Source of the DNA: Limnohabitans sp.
GTDB lineage: Bacteria > Pseudomonadota > Gammaproteobacteria > Burkholderiales > Burkholderiaceae_C
Assembly: GCA_018883305.1 (NCBI GenBank)
Contig: VEQI01000124.1
Coordinates: 1-8,519 of the forward strand
Length of the DNA stretch: 8,519 bases
Direction of reading: 5' to 3'
Shown: in pieces, positions 1-5,467 of the stretch
How the letters are laid out: every line of letters starts with the position of its first letter
Position numbering within the stretch: position 1 is the stretch's first letter
Made by a program: the position numbers and the translations under genes
Notes under the pieces: model-generated
The model's database searches: none
What the model was told of the DNA's origin: nothing
What the model saw: the letters and a program-made list of their open reading frames with translations, nothing else

Positions 1-864
1 CCCCTGCTGATCACGGGCATGGCACAGGGTGGCCAGCTCATGACCACCACGGAGGTGGATAACTGGCCAGCCGACGTGCACGGCGTGCAGGGCCCGGAAC
101 TGATGCAGCGCTTTCAAGAACATGCGGAGCGCTTCAACACCCAAATCGTGTTCGACCACATCAACGCCGTGGATTTCAGCCAGCGCCCGTTCCGCCTGAC
201 CGGTGACAGTGGCACCTATACCTGTGATGCCTTGATCATTGCCACCGGCGCCTCGGCCAAATACCTGGGTCTGCCCAGCGAATCGGATTTCATGGGACGT
301 GGCGTGTCGGGCTGCGCCACCTGTGACGGCTTTTTCTACCGCGACCAGGTGGTGAGCGTGGTGGGCGGCGGCAACACGGCCGTGGAAGAGGCGTTGTATC
401 TCTCCAACATCGCCAGCAAGGTGCACCTGATCCATCGCCGCGACAAGTTCCGCGCCGAGCCCATCATGATCGACAAACTGATGGAAAAAGTGGCCGCCGG
501 CAAGATTGTGCTGGAAGTGAACGCCACCCTGGACGAGGTGCTGGGCGATGCCTCTGGCGTGACCGGCGTGCGTCTGCGCCGCACCGCCGACCAGAGCACC
601 TATGACCTGGCCTTGCAGGGCTGCTTCATCGCCATTGGGCACCAGCCCAATACACAAATCTTTCAAGGCCAGCTGGACATGAAGGATGGCTATATCGTCA
701 CCCGCAGCGGCCTGCAGGGCTTTGCCACCATGACCAGCGTGCCCGGCGTCTTCGCCGCCGGCGACGTTCAAGACCATGTGTATCGTCAGGCCATCACCAG
801 TGCTGGAACCGGTTGCATGGCGGCGCTGGATGCGCAGCGATTCCTGGAGCAGGGCGCCGCCTGA
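1..864 (+). CDS. trxB: Thioredoxin-disulfide reductase, 5'-truncated by the window edge
   Basis: Cytoplasmic FAD enzyme that passes electrons from NADPH to thioredoxin. The reading frame is open from base 1, so the true start lies outside the window; against the E. coli protein (about 320 aa, compared from memory) roughly 33-35 residues are missing, including the first FAD-binding GxGxxG. The 287 visible residues show the GGQL..TTEVDNWP segment, ALIIATGAS, the redox-active CATC pair (visible residues 105 and 108) followed by DGFFYR, the NADPH-binding VVGGGNTAVEEA, HRRDKFRA whose arginines bind the NADPH 2'-phosphate, and the C-terminal FAD motif GVFAAGDV with YRQAITSAGTGCMAALDA. Motif order and length fit the low-molecular-weight bacterial TrxB family. 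The ATG at 19 is an internal methionine, not the start. The gene ends at TGA 862-864, and I see no strong terminator straight after it. Confidence 0.97.
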   Translation, partial: PLLITGMAQGGQLMTTTEVDNWPADVHGVQGPELMQRFQEHAERFNTQIVFDHINAVDFSQRPFRLTGDSGTYTCDALIIATGASAKYLGLPSESDFMGRGVSGCATCDGFFYRDQVVSVVGGGNTAVEEALYLSNIASKVHLIHRRDKFRAEPIMIDKLMEKVAAGKIVLEVNATLDEVLGDASGVTGVRLRRTADQSTYDLALQGCFIAIGHQPNTQIFQGQLDMKDGYIVTRSGLQGFATMTSVPGVFAAGDVQDHVYRQAITSAGTGCMAALDAQRFLEQGAA

Positions 865-1011
865 ACGGGCGGCCCCCAAGCGCGCTGAAAAGCGTCCTGG
901 ATTGCAGCCTTGATCGCATCCTTGATTCTCTGCCGGGGGCCTATGGTGCCTGAACGGCAGCGCCTCTTGGGGTACGGCCTGGGGGCATAGAAGCCCGGTT
1001 TGACAGCACGC
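865..1011. other. Non-coding stretch between trxB and the rpmB promoter region, with weak stem-loops
   Basis: I find no gene here. Three small inverted repeats are visible: CGCT-GAAA-AGCG at 883-894 (a GAAA tetraloop); CTGCCG at 930-935 facing CGGCAG at 955-960, with an inner GGC/GCC; and GGGC at 983-986 facing GCCC at 993-996. None is followed by a convincing T tract, so a factor-independent terminator for trxB is not obvious. One of the hairpins may instead mark a processed or Rho-dependent 3' end, which is inference. Confidence 0.4.
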
Positions 1012-1017
1012 TATAAT
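1000..1017 (+). promoter_or_regulatory. Candidate rpmB promoter: perfect TATAAT box with an oddly placed TTGACA
   Basis: TATAAT at 1012-1017 is a perfect -10 box and would start a transcript near 1024, giving a leader of about 100 bases before rpmB. A perfect TTGACA lies at 1000-1005, only 6 bases upstream, too close to act as the -35 for this -10. At a normal 15-19 base spacing there is no good -35. The -10 call is reasonable from position and sequence; the role of the TTGACA is unknown. Confidence 0.5.
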
Positions 1018-1032
1018 CTTTGGTTTCGTGTC

Positions 1033-1111
1033 GCTCCCGTGAGGAGCCGACTGGGGATAACGCCCCCCTATCAGGCGAGGTCAGGCCCTGGCGTCAGCCA
1101 TCGGCCGTTTT
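1033..1111 (+). promoter_or_regulatory. Structured rpmB 5' leader, candidate attenuator or ribosomal-protein binding site
   Basis: Between the -10 box and rpmB the leader can form three consecutive hairpins: GCTCC 1033-1037 with GGAGC 1043-1047; GGGG 1053-1056 with CCCC 1063-1066; and a longer one in which GGCC 1084-1087 pairs with GGCC 1103-1106 and TGGC 1089-1092 pairs with GCCA 1097-1100 around a GTCA loop. The last hairpin is followed by GTTTT (1107-1111), just ahead of the rpmB ribosome-binding site GGAG (1114-1117). A stem followed by Ts directly before a ribosomal-protein gene would suit attenuation or autoregulation, but the T run is short and I recognise no known riboswitch class. 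Confidence 0.35.
1080..1106 (+). repeat. Near-repeat copy 1, in the rpmB leader (pair of 6725-6750)
   Basis: GTCAGGCCCTGGCGT (1080-1094), then CAGCCA (1095-1100), TC, GGCC (1103-1106). The same order occurs at 6725-6750 with one inserted G and without the TC, so 25 bases agree. It folds into a hairpin in both places. It may be a small dispersed repeat or chance in GC-rich sequence. Confidence 0.4.
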
Positions 1112-1124
1112 ATGGAGTGTCCTC

Positions 1125-1358
1125 ATGGCACGCGTATGTGAAGTCACGGGCAAAGGCCCGATGGTGGGCAACAACGTTTCCCACGCCAACAACAAAACCA
1201 AGCGTCGTTTCATGCCCAACCTGCAGTACCGCCGGTTCTGGGTCGAGAGCGAGAACCGTTGGGTGCGTCTGCGCGTGTCCAGCGCCGCCCTGCGCCTGAT
1301 CGACAAAAATGGCATCGATGCCGTGCTCGCCGACTTGCGCGCACGTGGTCAGGCCTGA
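1125..1358 (+). CDS. rpmB: 50S ribosomal protein L28
   Basis: Large-subunit ribosomal protein of 77 aa, the usual length for this family. It opens with ARVCEVTGKGPMVGNNVSHA and continues with KRRFMPNLQYRRFWVES, LRVSSAALRLIDKNGID and a C-terminal VLADLRARGQA, which match proteobacterial L28 closely throughout. There is only one cysteine, so it is the zinc-free type. The start is fixed by the family's MARVC/MSRVC N-terminus and by GGAG at 1114-1117, 7 bases before the ATG; an upstream in-frame start at 1020 would only translate the leader. It is followed 26 bases later by rpmG, the standard two-gene ribosomal operon. Regulation may act through the structured leader upstream. Confidence 0.98.
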   Translation: MARVCEVTGKGPMVGNNVSHANNKTKRRFMPNLQYRRFWVESENRWVRLRVSSAALRLIDKNGIDAVLADLRARGQA

Positions 1359-1384
1359 ACCCCATTCACTGAAAGGACACGATC

Positions 1385-1555
1385 ATGGCATCCAAAGGCG
1401 GACGCGAAAAAATCAAGCTGGAATCCACGGCCGGTACCGGTCACTTCTACACCACCAGCAAGAACAAGAAGACCATGCCCGAGAAAATGACGATCATGAA
1501 ATTTGATCCGAAGGCTCGCAAGCACGTCGAATACAAGGAAACCAAGCTGAAGTGA
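1385..1555 (+). CDS. rpmG: 50S ribosomal protein L33
   Basis: Small large-subunit ribosomal protein of 56 aa, normal for the family. The protein reads MASKGGREKIKLEST, then GHFYTTSKNKK, PEKMTIMKFDPKARKHV and YKETKLK, a clear L33. It contains no cysteine, so it is the zinc-independent version, in agreement with its single-cysteine L28 partner. AAAGGA at 1372-1377 sits 7 bases before the ATG. The gap to rpmB is 26 bases with no promoter visible, so the two genes are almost certainly co-transcribed. A strong hairpin terminator follows 55 bases after the stop. Confidence 0.98.
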   Translation: MASKGGREKIKLESTAGTGHFYTTSKNKKTMPEKMTIMKFDPKARKHVEYKETKLK

Positions 1556-1610
1556 TTCGGCGGTTGTCCTGGCCGGTTTGCGGATCACTTGATCAGCCAC
1601 CGACCCCATC

Positions 1611-1636
1611 AAAAAACCCGCCTAGGCGGGTTTTTT
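1611..1636. terminator. Bidirectional factor-independent terminator between rpmG and the desaturase gene
   Basis: AAAAAACCCGCC (1611-1622) and GGCGGGTTTTTT (1625-1636) form a perfect 12-base inverted repeat separated by only TA. In RNA the central bases must form the loop, leaving a GC-rich stem flanked by six As on one side and six Ts on the other. The structure reads the same on both strands, so it can end the rpmBG transcript and the convergent desaturase transcript, whose stop codon is 51 bases away. A weaker dyad, GATCA-CT-TGATC, lies at 1583-1594. Confidence 0.93.
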
Positions 1637-1687
1637 GTTATCTGCCACGCCCCTTTGAAGCCAGGGTGTAGCCACTTGTGCTGGGCG

Positions 1688-2899
1688 TCAAGCTCGAGCA
1701 GCCCGCAAACGCACTGAGAAATCACGCAATGCCGCAATGCCGCTGTCTTCCGCACGGCGGCACCAGGCTTGCAGATCCACCGCAAGTTGCTCACGAGAAC
1801 GGTTGGTGGAGAGCCACAGCTGGCGCAACTCCTCACGCATGCGCACCATGGTATCCGCCGTGGGCAGTGCCGCACGAGCGGTTTCAAGCTGCGCACGCAT
1901 CGCTGCGGGCACTTTCTCCAGATCACGGTGCATCCAGCGCCGCGCCGCCTGACTCACCGCTTCGGCGGGGCGCTGAGGCAGGCCTTGAAGTTCCTGCCGG
2001 CAAGCCTCACGCAATTGGCGTGCATATCCAGCCATCACCTCGTAGCGATTGGCAATCAGGGCCTCCAGCGTATTGACGTCTGCCTGGGCCTGAACGTCAC
2101 CAAATGCCAGTTTCGGGGGTGTTTTCTTGACCTTGGCCAGACCCAGGGTTTCCAAAATACGAATGTACAACCAGCCAATATCAAACTCGTACGACTTGAC
2201 CGACAGCTTGGCCGAGGTCGGGTAAGTGTGGTGGTTGTTATGCAGTTCCTCGCCACCAATGATGATGCCCCAGGGCGAGATGTTGGTGCTGGCGTCCGCC
2301 GCCTCAAAGTTGCGGTACCCCCAGAAATGGCCCACACCGTTGATGATGCCTGCCGCCGTGACCGGAATCCACAGCATCTGCACGGCCCAGACCGTCAGGC
2401 CCAGGGCACCAAAAAGCACCAGATTGACGATCAGCATGAGGGCCACGCCTTGCCAGGGCAGTCGGGTGTAGACGTTGCGCTCGATCCAGTCGTCGGGCGT
2501 GCCGTGACCGTATTTGGCAAGTGTCTCGGCATTGTTCGCCTCGGCCCGATAAAGCTCTGCGCCTTGCCAGAACACGGTCTTGAGACCCCGTGTTTGTGGG
2601 CTGTGGGGATCCTCCGGTGTCTCGCACTTGGCGTGGTGTTTACGGTGAATGGCAGCCCAGGCCTTGGTTTGCATGCCCGTGCCTATCCAGAGCCAGAAGC
2701 GGAAGAAATGCGAGGGCAACCAATGCAGGTCCAACGAGCGGTGAGCCTGATGACGGTGCAGGAAGATAGTCACAGCTGCAATGGTGATGTGTGTGGTCAC
2801 GAGGGTGTAGACCAGCACCTGCCAGCCACTCAGATTCCACACACCATGACCCAACCATTGAAGAAACACGTCGAGACCTGGGGAGTTATGCGCGAACAT
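1688..2899 (-). CDS. Membrane fatty-acid desaturase (delta-9 / DesA-like), with a helical C-terminal extension
   Basis: Di-iron integral-membrane enzyme that puts a double bond into saturated acyl chains on phospholipid or CoA, keeping membranes fluid. The three histidine boxes are complete: HRHQAH (residues 48-53), HRKHH (85-89) and HNNHH (220-224, inside GGEELHNNHHTYPTSAKLS). Hydrophobic segments lie near 25-47, 64-76 and 150-188, and NGVGHFWGYRNFE (187-199) is typical. After about residue 265 comes a soluble, charged, helical tail of some 140 residues ending in WCRRAEDSGIAALRDF, as I recall for Pseudomonas and Burkholderiales DesA-type proteins. I chose the ATG at 2899 (403 aa). A TTG five codons earlier (2914) is possible, and neither has a strong ribosome-binding site. 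It lies 43 bases after the methyltransferase gene and may have its own promoter there. Substrate and regiospecificity cannot be told from sequence. Confidence 0.92.
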   Translation of the reverse strand: MFAHNSPGLDVFLQWLGHGVWNLSGWQVLVYTLVTTHITIAAVTIFLHRHQAHRSLDLHWLPSHFFRFWLWIGTGMQTKAWAAIHRKHHAKCETPEDPHSPQTRGLKTVFWQGAELYRAEANNAETLAKYGHGTPDDWIERNVYTRLPWQGVALMLIVNLVLFGALGLTVWAVQMLWIPVTAAGIINGVGHFWGYRNFEAADASTNISPWGIIIGGEELHNNHHTYPTSAKLSVKSYEFDIGWLYIRILETLGLAKVKKTPPKLAFGDVQAQADVNTLEALIANRYEVMAGYARQLREACRQELQGLPQRPAEAVSQAARRWMHRDLEKVPAAMRAQLETARAALPTADTMVRMREELRQLWLSTNRSREQLAVDLQAWCRRAEDSGIAALRDFSVRLRAARA

Positions 2900-2939
2900 A
2901 TGAATGTAATCCAAAAGAATTCACTAGAGATAACCCTGG

Positions 2940-2968
2940 ATTTTAAGGCGCTTGCCAAACGGATGCAA
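2940..2968 (-). promoter_or_regulatory. Candidate desaturase promoter overlapping the end of the methyltransferase gene
   Basis: On the minus strand TAAAAT (2945-2940, 5 of 6 matches to TATAAT) overlaps the methyltransferase stop codon. TTGCAT (2968-2963) lies 17 bases upstream as a weak -35. A transcript would begin near 2933 and reach the ATG at 2899 after about 34 bases. Read-through from the upstream gene is equally possible. Confidence 0.33.
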
Positions 2969-4232
2969 AAAATCCGTCCGTCCCGTGCCGATGTGGCCAC
3001 AGGCGCAGGGACAGACCGTCGGCTGTACACAACGCAATGGCCTGAGGCACTTTGAGGCCTTCCAGCAGCTCAGCGACCGGCAAGGGCTTCCAGCCCGGGT
3101 GGCTGGCACTGAAGGCCTGAGCAATGGCCTCGTTTTCTTCCGGCAAAACACTGCAGGTGGCATAGACCAGGCGTCCACCCGACTTCAACAAGCGCGCCGC
3201 ACTGGCCAAAATGGCCGTCTGCTTGACCGTGAGTTCTGCCACGCTTTGGGGCGATTGGCGCCACTTGAGGTCGGGATTTCGCCGCAGCGTGCCCAGACCA
3301 GAACACGGTGCATCCACCAGCACGCGGTCTATCTTGCCCACCAGACGCTTGATGCGGTCATCTCGCTCATGCGCGATGGCCGCAGGATGAACGTTGGAGA
3401 GTCCGCTACGGGCCAGGCGTGGTTTAAAAGCTTCCAGCCGGTGGGCCGATGTGTCAAAGGCATACAAGCGCCCGGTGCTGCGCATCGCCGCACCCAGCGC
3501 CAGGGTCTTGCCACCCGCACCGGCGCAAAAATCCACCACCATCTCGCCGCGCTTGGGATCCACCAGCATCGAGAGTAACTGCGACCCCTCGTCCTGCACT
3601 TCGATGTCACCACGCACGAACGGCTCCACCGTGGACAGTGACGGCTTGCCCTGCACGCGCAGGCCCCAGGGAGAATAAGGCGTTGGGGTGGACTTGATCC
3701 CCGCGGTTTTGAGTTCAGCCTGGATGGCATCGCGTTTGGCGCGCAAGGCATTGACCCGCAAGTCCAGCGGCGCAGACTGGTCCAGGCTGGCTACCAGCGC
3801 CCAGAACTCGTCACCCAGCTGGGCTTTGAGGGGTGTCACCAGCCACTCGGGCAAATTGTGGCGATGGCGTTCCAGCAAATCGTTGGTGTTGATTTGCAAA
3901 CAGGCAGACAGCCAGGCTTTCTCGTTGTCCGTCAGCGCCGCCTGCAGCCAGTCGGCCTGGCCCTGGCGGTTGAGGTAATCATGCAGCCCCAAGATGGCCC
4001 AGCGCCGCTCGCGCGGCCCCGAGCCAGAGGGCAGGAAATGGTCATAGCGCAGTTTGTTGCGCAGCACCTGGTAGGTGGCTTCGGCCAAGGTCGCACGCTC
4101 GCGCGGTCCCAGTTGCAGGCGCTTGCGTTGTTCGCGAAAGAAGCGAGAAACCACCGAGTCGGCGGGATGATCAAGTTTGAGGGCCTGTCCAACCAGTTCG
4201 GCACAGGCTTCCAGTAAGGCTTTGGGGTGCAT
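2943..4232 (-). CDS. RsmB/NOP-family rRNA (cytosine-C5) methyltransferase
   Basis: SAM-dependent enzyme that methylates carbon 5 of a cytosine in RNA, most likely 16S rRNA. At 429 aa it matches the length of E. coli RsmB. Residues 1-130 or so are a helical N-terminal region that may correspond to the NusB-like RNA-binding domain. The catalytic part shows VQDEGSQL (212-219), the SAM-binding VDFCAGAGGKT (233-243), DAPCSGLGTLRRNPD (307-321, releasing cysteine C310) and YATCSVLPEEN (357-367, catalytic cysteine C360), ending GTDGFFASVW. Both cysteines needed for m5C chemistry are present. Burkholderiales commonly carry a second RsmB/Sun-type gene elsewhere, so I do not assign rsmB or the exact target base. 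The ATG at 4232 has only a weak GGGA well upstream. It is followed 43 bases later by the desaturase. Confidence 0.92.
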   Translation of the reverse strand: MHPKALLEACAELVGQALKLDHPADSVVSRFFREQRKRLQLGPRERATLAEATYQVLRNKLRYDHFLPSGSGPRERRWAILGLHDYLNRQGQADWLQAALTDNEKAWLSACLQINTNDLLERHRHNLPEWLVTPLKAQLGDEFWALVASLDQSAPLDLRVNALRAKRDAIQAELKTAGIKSTPTPYSPWGLRVQGKPSLSTVEPFVRGDIEVQDEGSQLLSMLVDPKRGEMVVDFCAGAGGKTLALGAAMRSTGRLYAFDTSAHRLEAFKPRLARSGLSNVHPAAIAHERDDRIKRLVGKIDRVLVDAPCSGLGTLRRNPDLKWRQSPQSVAELTVKQTAILASAARLLKSGGRLVYATCSVLPEENEAIAQAFSASHPGWKPLPVAELLEGLKVPQAIALCTADGLSLRLWPHRHGTDGFFASVWQAP

Positions 4233-4264
4233 GGGCGTATTGTCCCACCCCGCAAGACACGTCC

Positions 4265-4315
4265 AAGCACAAGGCGCCGCAGCCCTGACTCACCAGCGTG
4301 AGCGGGCTTGTGCTT
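4265..4315. other. Long intergenic stem-loop between the dehydrogenase operon and the methyltransferase gene
   Basis: AAGCACAAG (4265-4273) is the perfect inverse of CTTGTGCTT (4307-4315). Inside it GCCC (4282-4285) can pair with GGGC (4304-4307), and CTCAC (4289-4293) with GTGAG (4298-4302) around a CAGC loop. The structure fills much of the 96-base gap. Neither strand has a T tract after it, so it is not a classic factor-independent terminator. An mRNA 3'-end stabiliser or a partial terminator for the dehydrogenase transcript is inference. Confidence 0.5.
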
Positions 4316-4328
4316 TGAACCTGTGGCG

Positions 4329-5444
4329 TCAGGCGAACACGCCCGCCGTGTCCTGCATTCGTGCCGACACTTCACCCAGGTGGTGCAGCGTGTCGCCAAA
4401 CGTCATCTCCATCTGGGTCAGACGCTTGAAATAGTGGCTCACGATGTACTCGTCCGTCACGCCGATACCGCCGTGCAACTGCACCGCCTGCTGCCCCACA
4501 AAGCGCATGGAGTTGCCCAACTGGAACTTGGCCCGACTCAAGGCCGCACGTCGCTCTTCAGCGGGAAATGACAGTTTGAGACTGGCGTAGTAGCTCATCG
4601 AGCGCGCCAATTCGAGCTGCATCTTCATGTCGGCCACGCGATGGCGCAGTGCCTGGAAGCTGCCGATGAGGACACCGAACTGCTTGCGGGTATTGAGGTA
4701 CTCCACCGTCACCGCCAGTGTCTTATCCATCACGCCGATGGCTTCCGCGCACAAGGCGGCAATGCCCACGTCCACCGCATGCGCCAGCGCCGGCAGGCCG
4801 TCTTCGGTCAGGCATTGAGCCGCAGCTGACTTGAAAGTCACCTCACCAGCACGCCCGCCATCCTGCGTCAGGTAACCGCGTGTGCTGACGCCCGCCGCCG
4901 AACGCGCCACCACAAACAGGCCCAGTTTGCCGTTGGCCATGGCCGGCACGATGAAGGCGTCAGCCTGGTCTGCCACCGGCACGATGCTCTTGCCGCCGGT
5001 GATCACCCAGCCATCACCCTGGCGTGCAGCCTGGGTGTCGCACTGGTCCAGGTGATAACGGTTCTTGCGCTCTTGCGTGGCCAGCACCATCAGCGCTTCA
5101 CCCGTGGCCAGTGGCCTGCTCCACGCCTGTTGCACCGCATGAGAAGCATAGTTCGAGAGGAGCACGCCCGCCATCAAGGCCTGGACCAAGGGTTCTAGCA
5201 CGATACCGCGCCCCAGCGACTCCATCACCACCATGCTCTCGACCGGTCCCATACCCAGACCACCCAGCGGTTCGGACAAGGTCAGTCCGGTGAGACCGAG
5301 TTCAGCCAGTTCGTTGTAGGCGTCGCGCGAGAAACCACCTGCGGCGGTGATGCCGCGACGGCGTTCGAAGTCATACCCGCGCTCGACCCATTTGCTGACC
5401 GCTTCGCGCAGTTGTTCTTGATCGTCGGAAAAATTGAAATCCAT
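4329..5444 (-). CDS. Acyl-CoA dehydrogenase, small subunit type (pimeloyl-CoA dehydrogenase PimD-like)
   Basis: Member of the acyl-CoA dehydrogenase family, 371 aa, likely the partner chain of the dehydrogenase encoded just upstream. Residues 1-115 are the helical N-domain (FSDDQEQLREAV, LGLTGLTLSEPLGGLG), 116-215 the beta middle domain, and 216-371 the C-terminal helical domain with YLNTRKQFG (249-257), the flavin-contacting motif, and QLHGGIGVTDEY (322-333). The usual middle-domain TEP-GSD loop is missing: the matching part reads ATQERKNRY. By eye I find no glutamate at either known catalytic position (MTFGDT replaces the YEG segment). This suggests a chain that supports its partner rather than acting alone. 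AAGGA at 5455-5451 lies 6 bases before the ATG. It starts 23 bases after the large-subunit stop, so the two are co-transcribed. Substrate is unknown; dicarboxylyl-CoA, aromatic or terpenoid acyl-CoAs are options for such pairs. Confidence 0.92.
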   Translation of the reverse strand: MDFNFSDDQEQLREAVSKWVERGYDFERRRGITAAGGFSRDAYNELAELGLTGLTLSEPLGGLGMGPVESMVVMESLGRGIVLEPLVQALMAGVLLSNYASHAVQQAWSRPLATGEALMVLATQERKNRYHLDQCDTQAARQGDGWVITGGKSIVPVADQADAFIVPAMANGKLGLFVVARSAAGVSTRGYLTQDGGRAGEVTFKSAAAQCLTEDGLPALAHAVDVGIAALCAEAIGVMDKTLAVTVEYLNTRKQFGVLIGSFQALRHRVADMKMQLELARSMSYYASLKLSFPAEERRAALSRAKFQLGNSMRFVGQQAVQLHGGIGVTDEYIVSHYFKRLTQMEMTFGDTLHHLGEVSARMQDTAGVFA

Positions 5445-5467
5445 GATGCATCCTTGTAGCTTGCGAG

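Noticed and set aside
883..996. Hairpins after trxB as a factor-independent terminator
   Set aside because: The stems are short or have large loops, and none is followed by a run of Ts on the plus strand.
1000..1299. Plus-strand frame through the rpmB leader and gene in another frame
   Set aside because: It overlaps the -10 box and rpmB out of frame; its translation is an arginine- and serine-rich shadow.
1769..3055. A 428-codon open frame on the plus strand across the desaturase gene
   Set aside because: It lies antisense to a gene with complete histidine boxes, its translation has no recognisable domain, and long antisense frames are common in GC-rich coding sequence.
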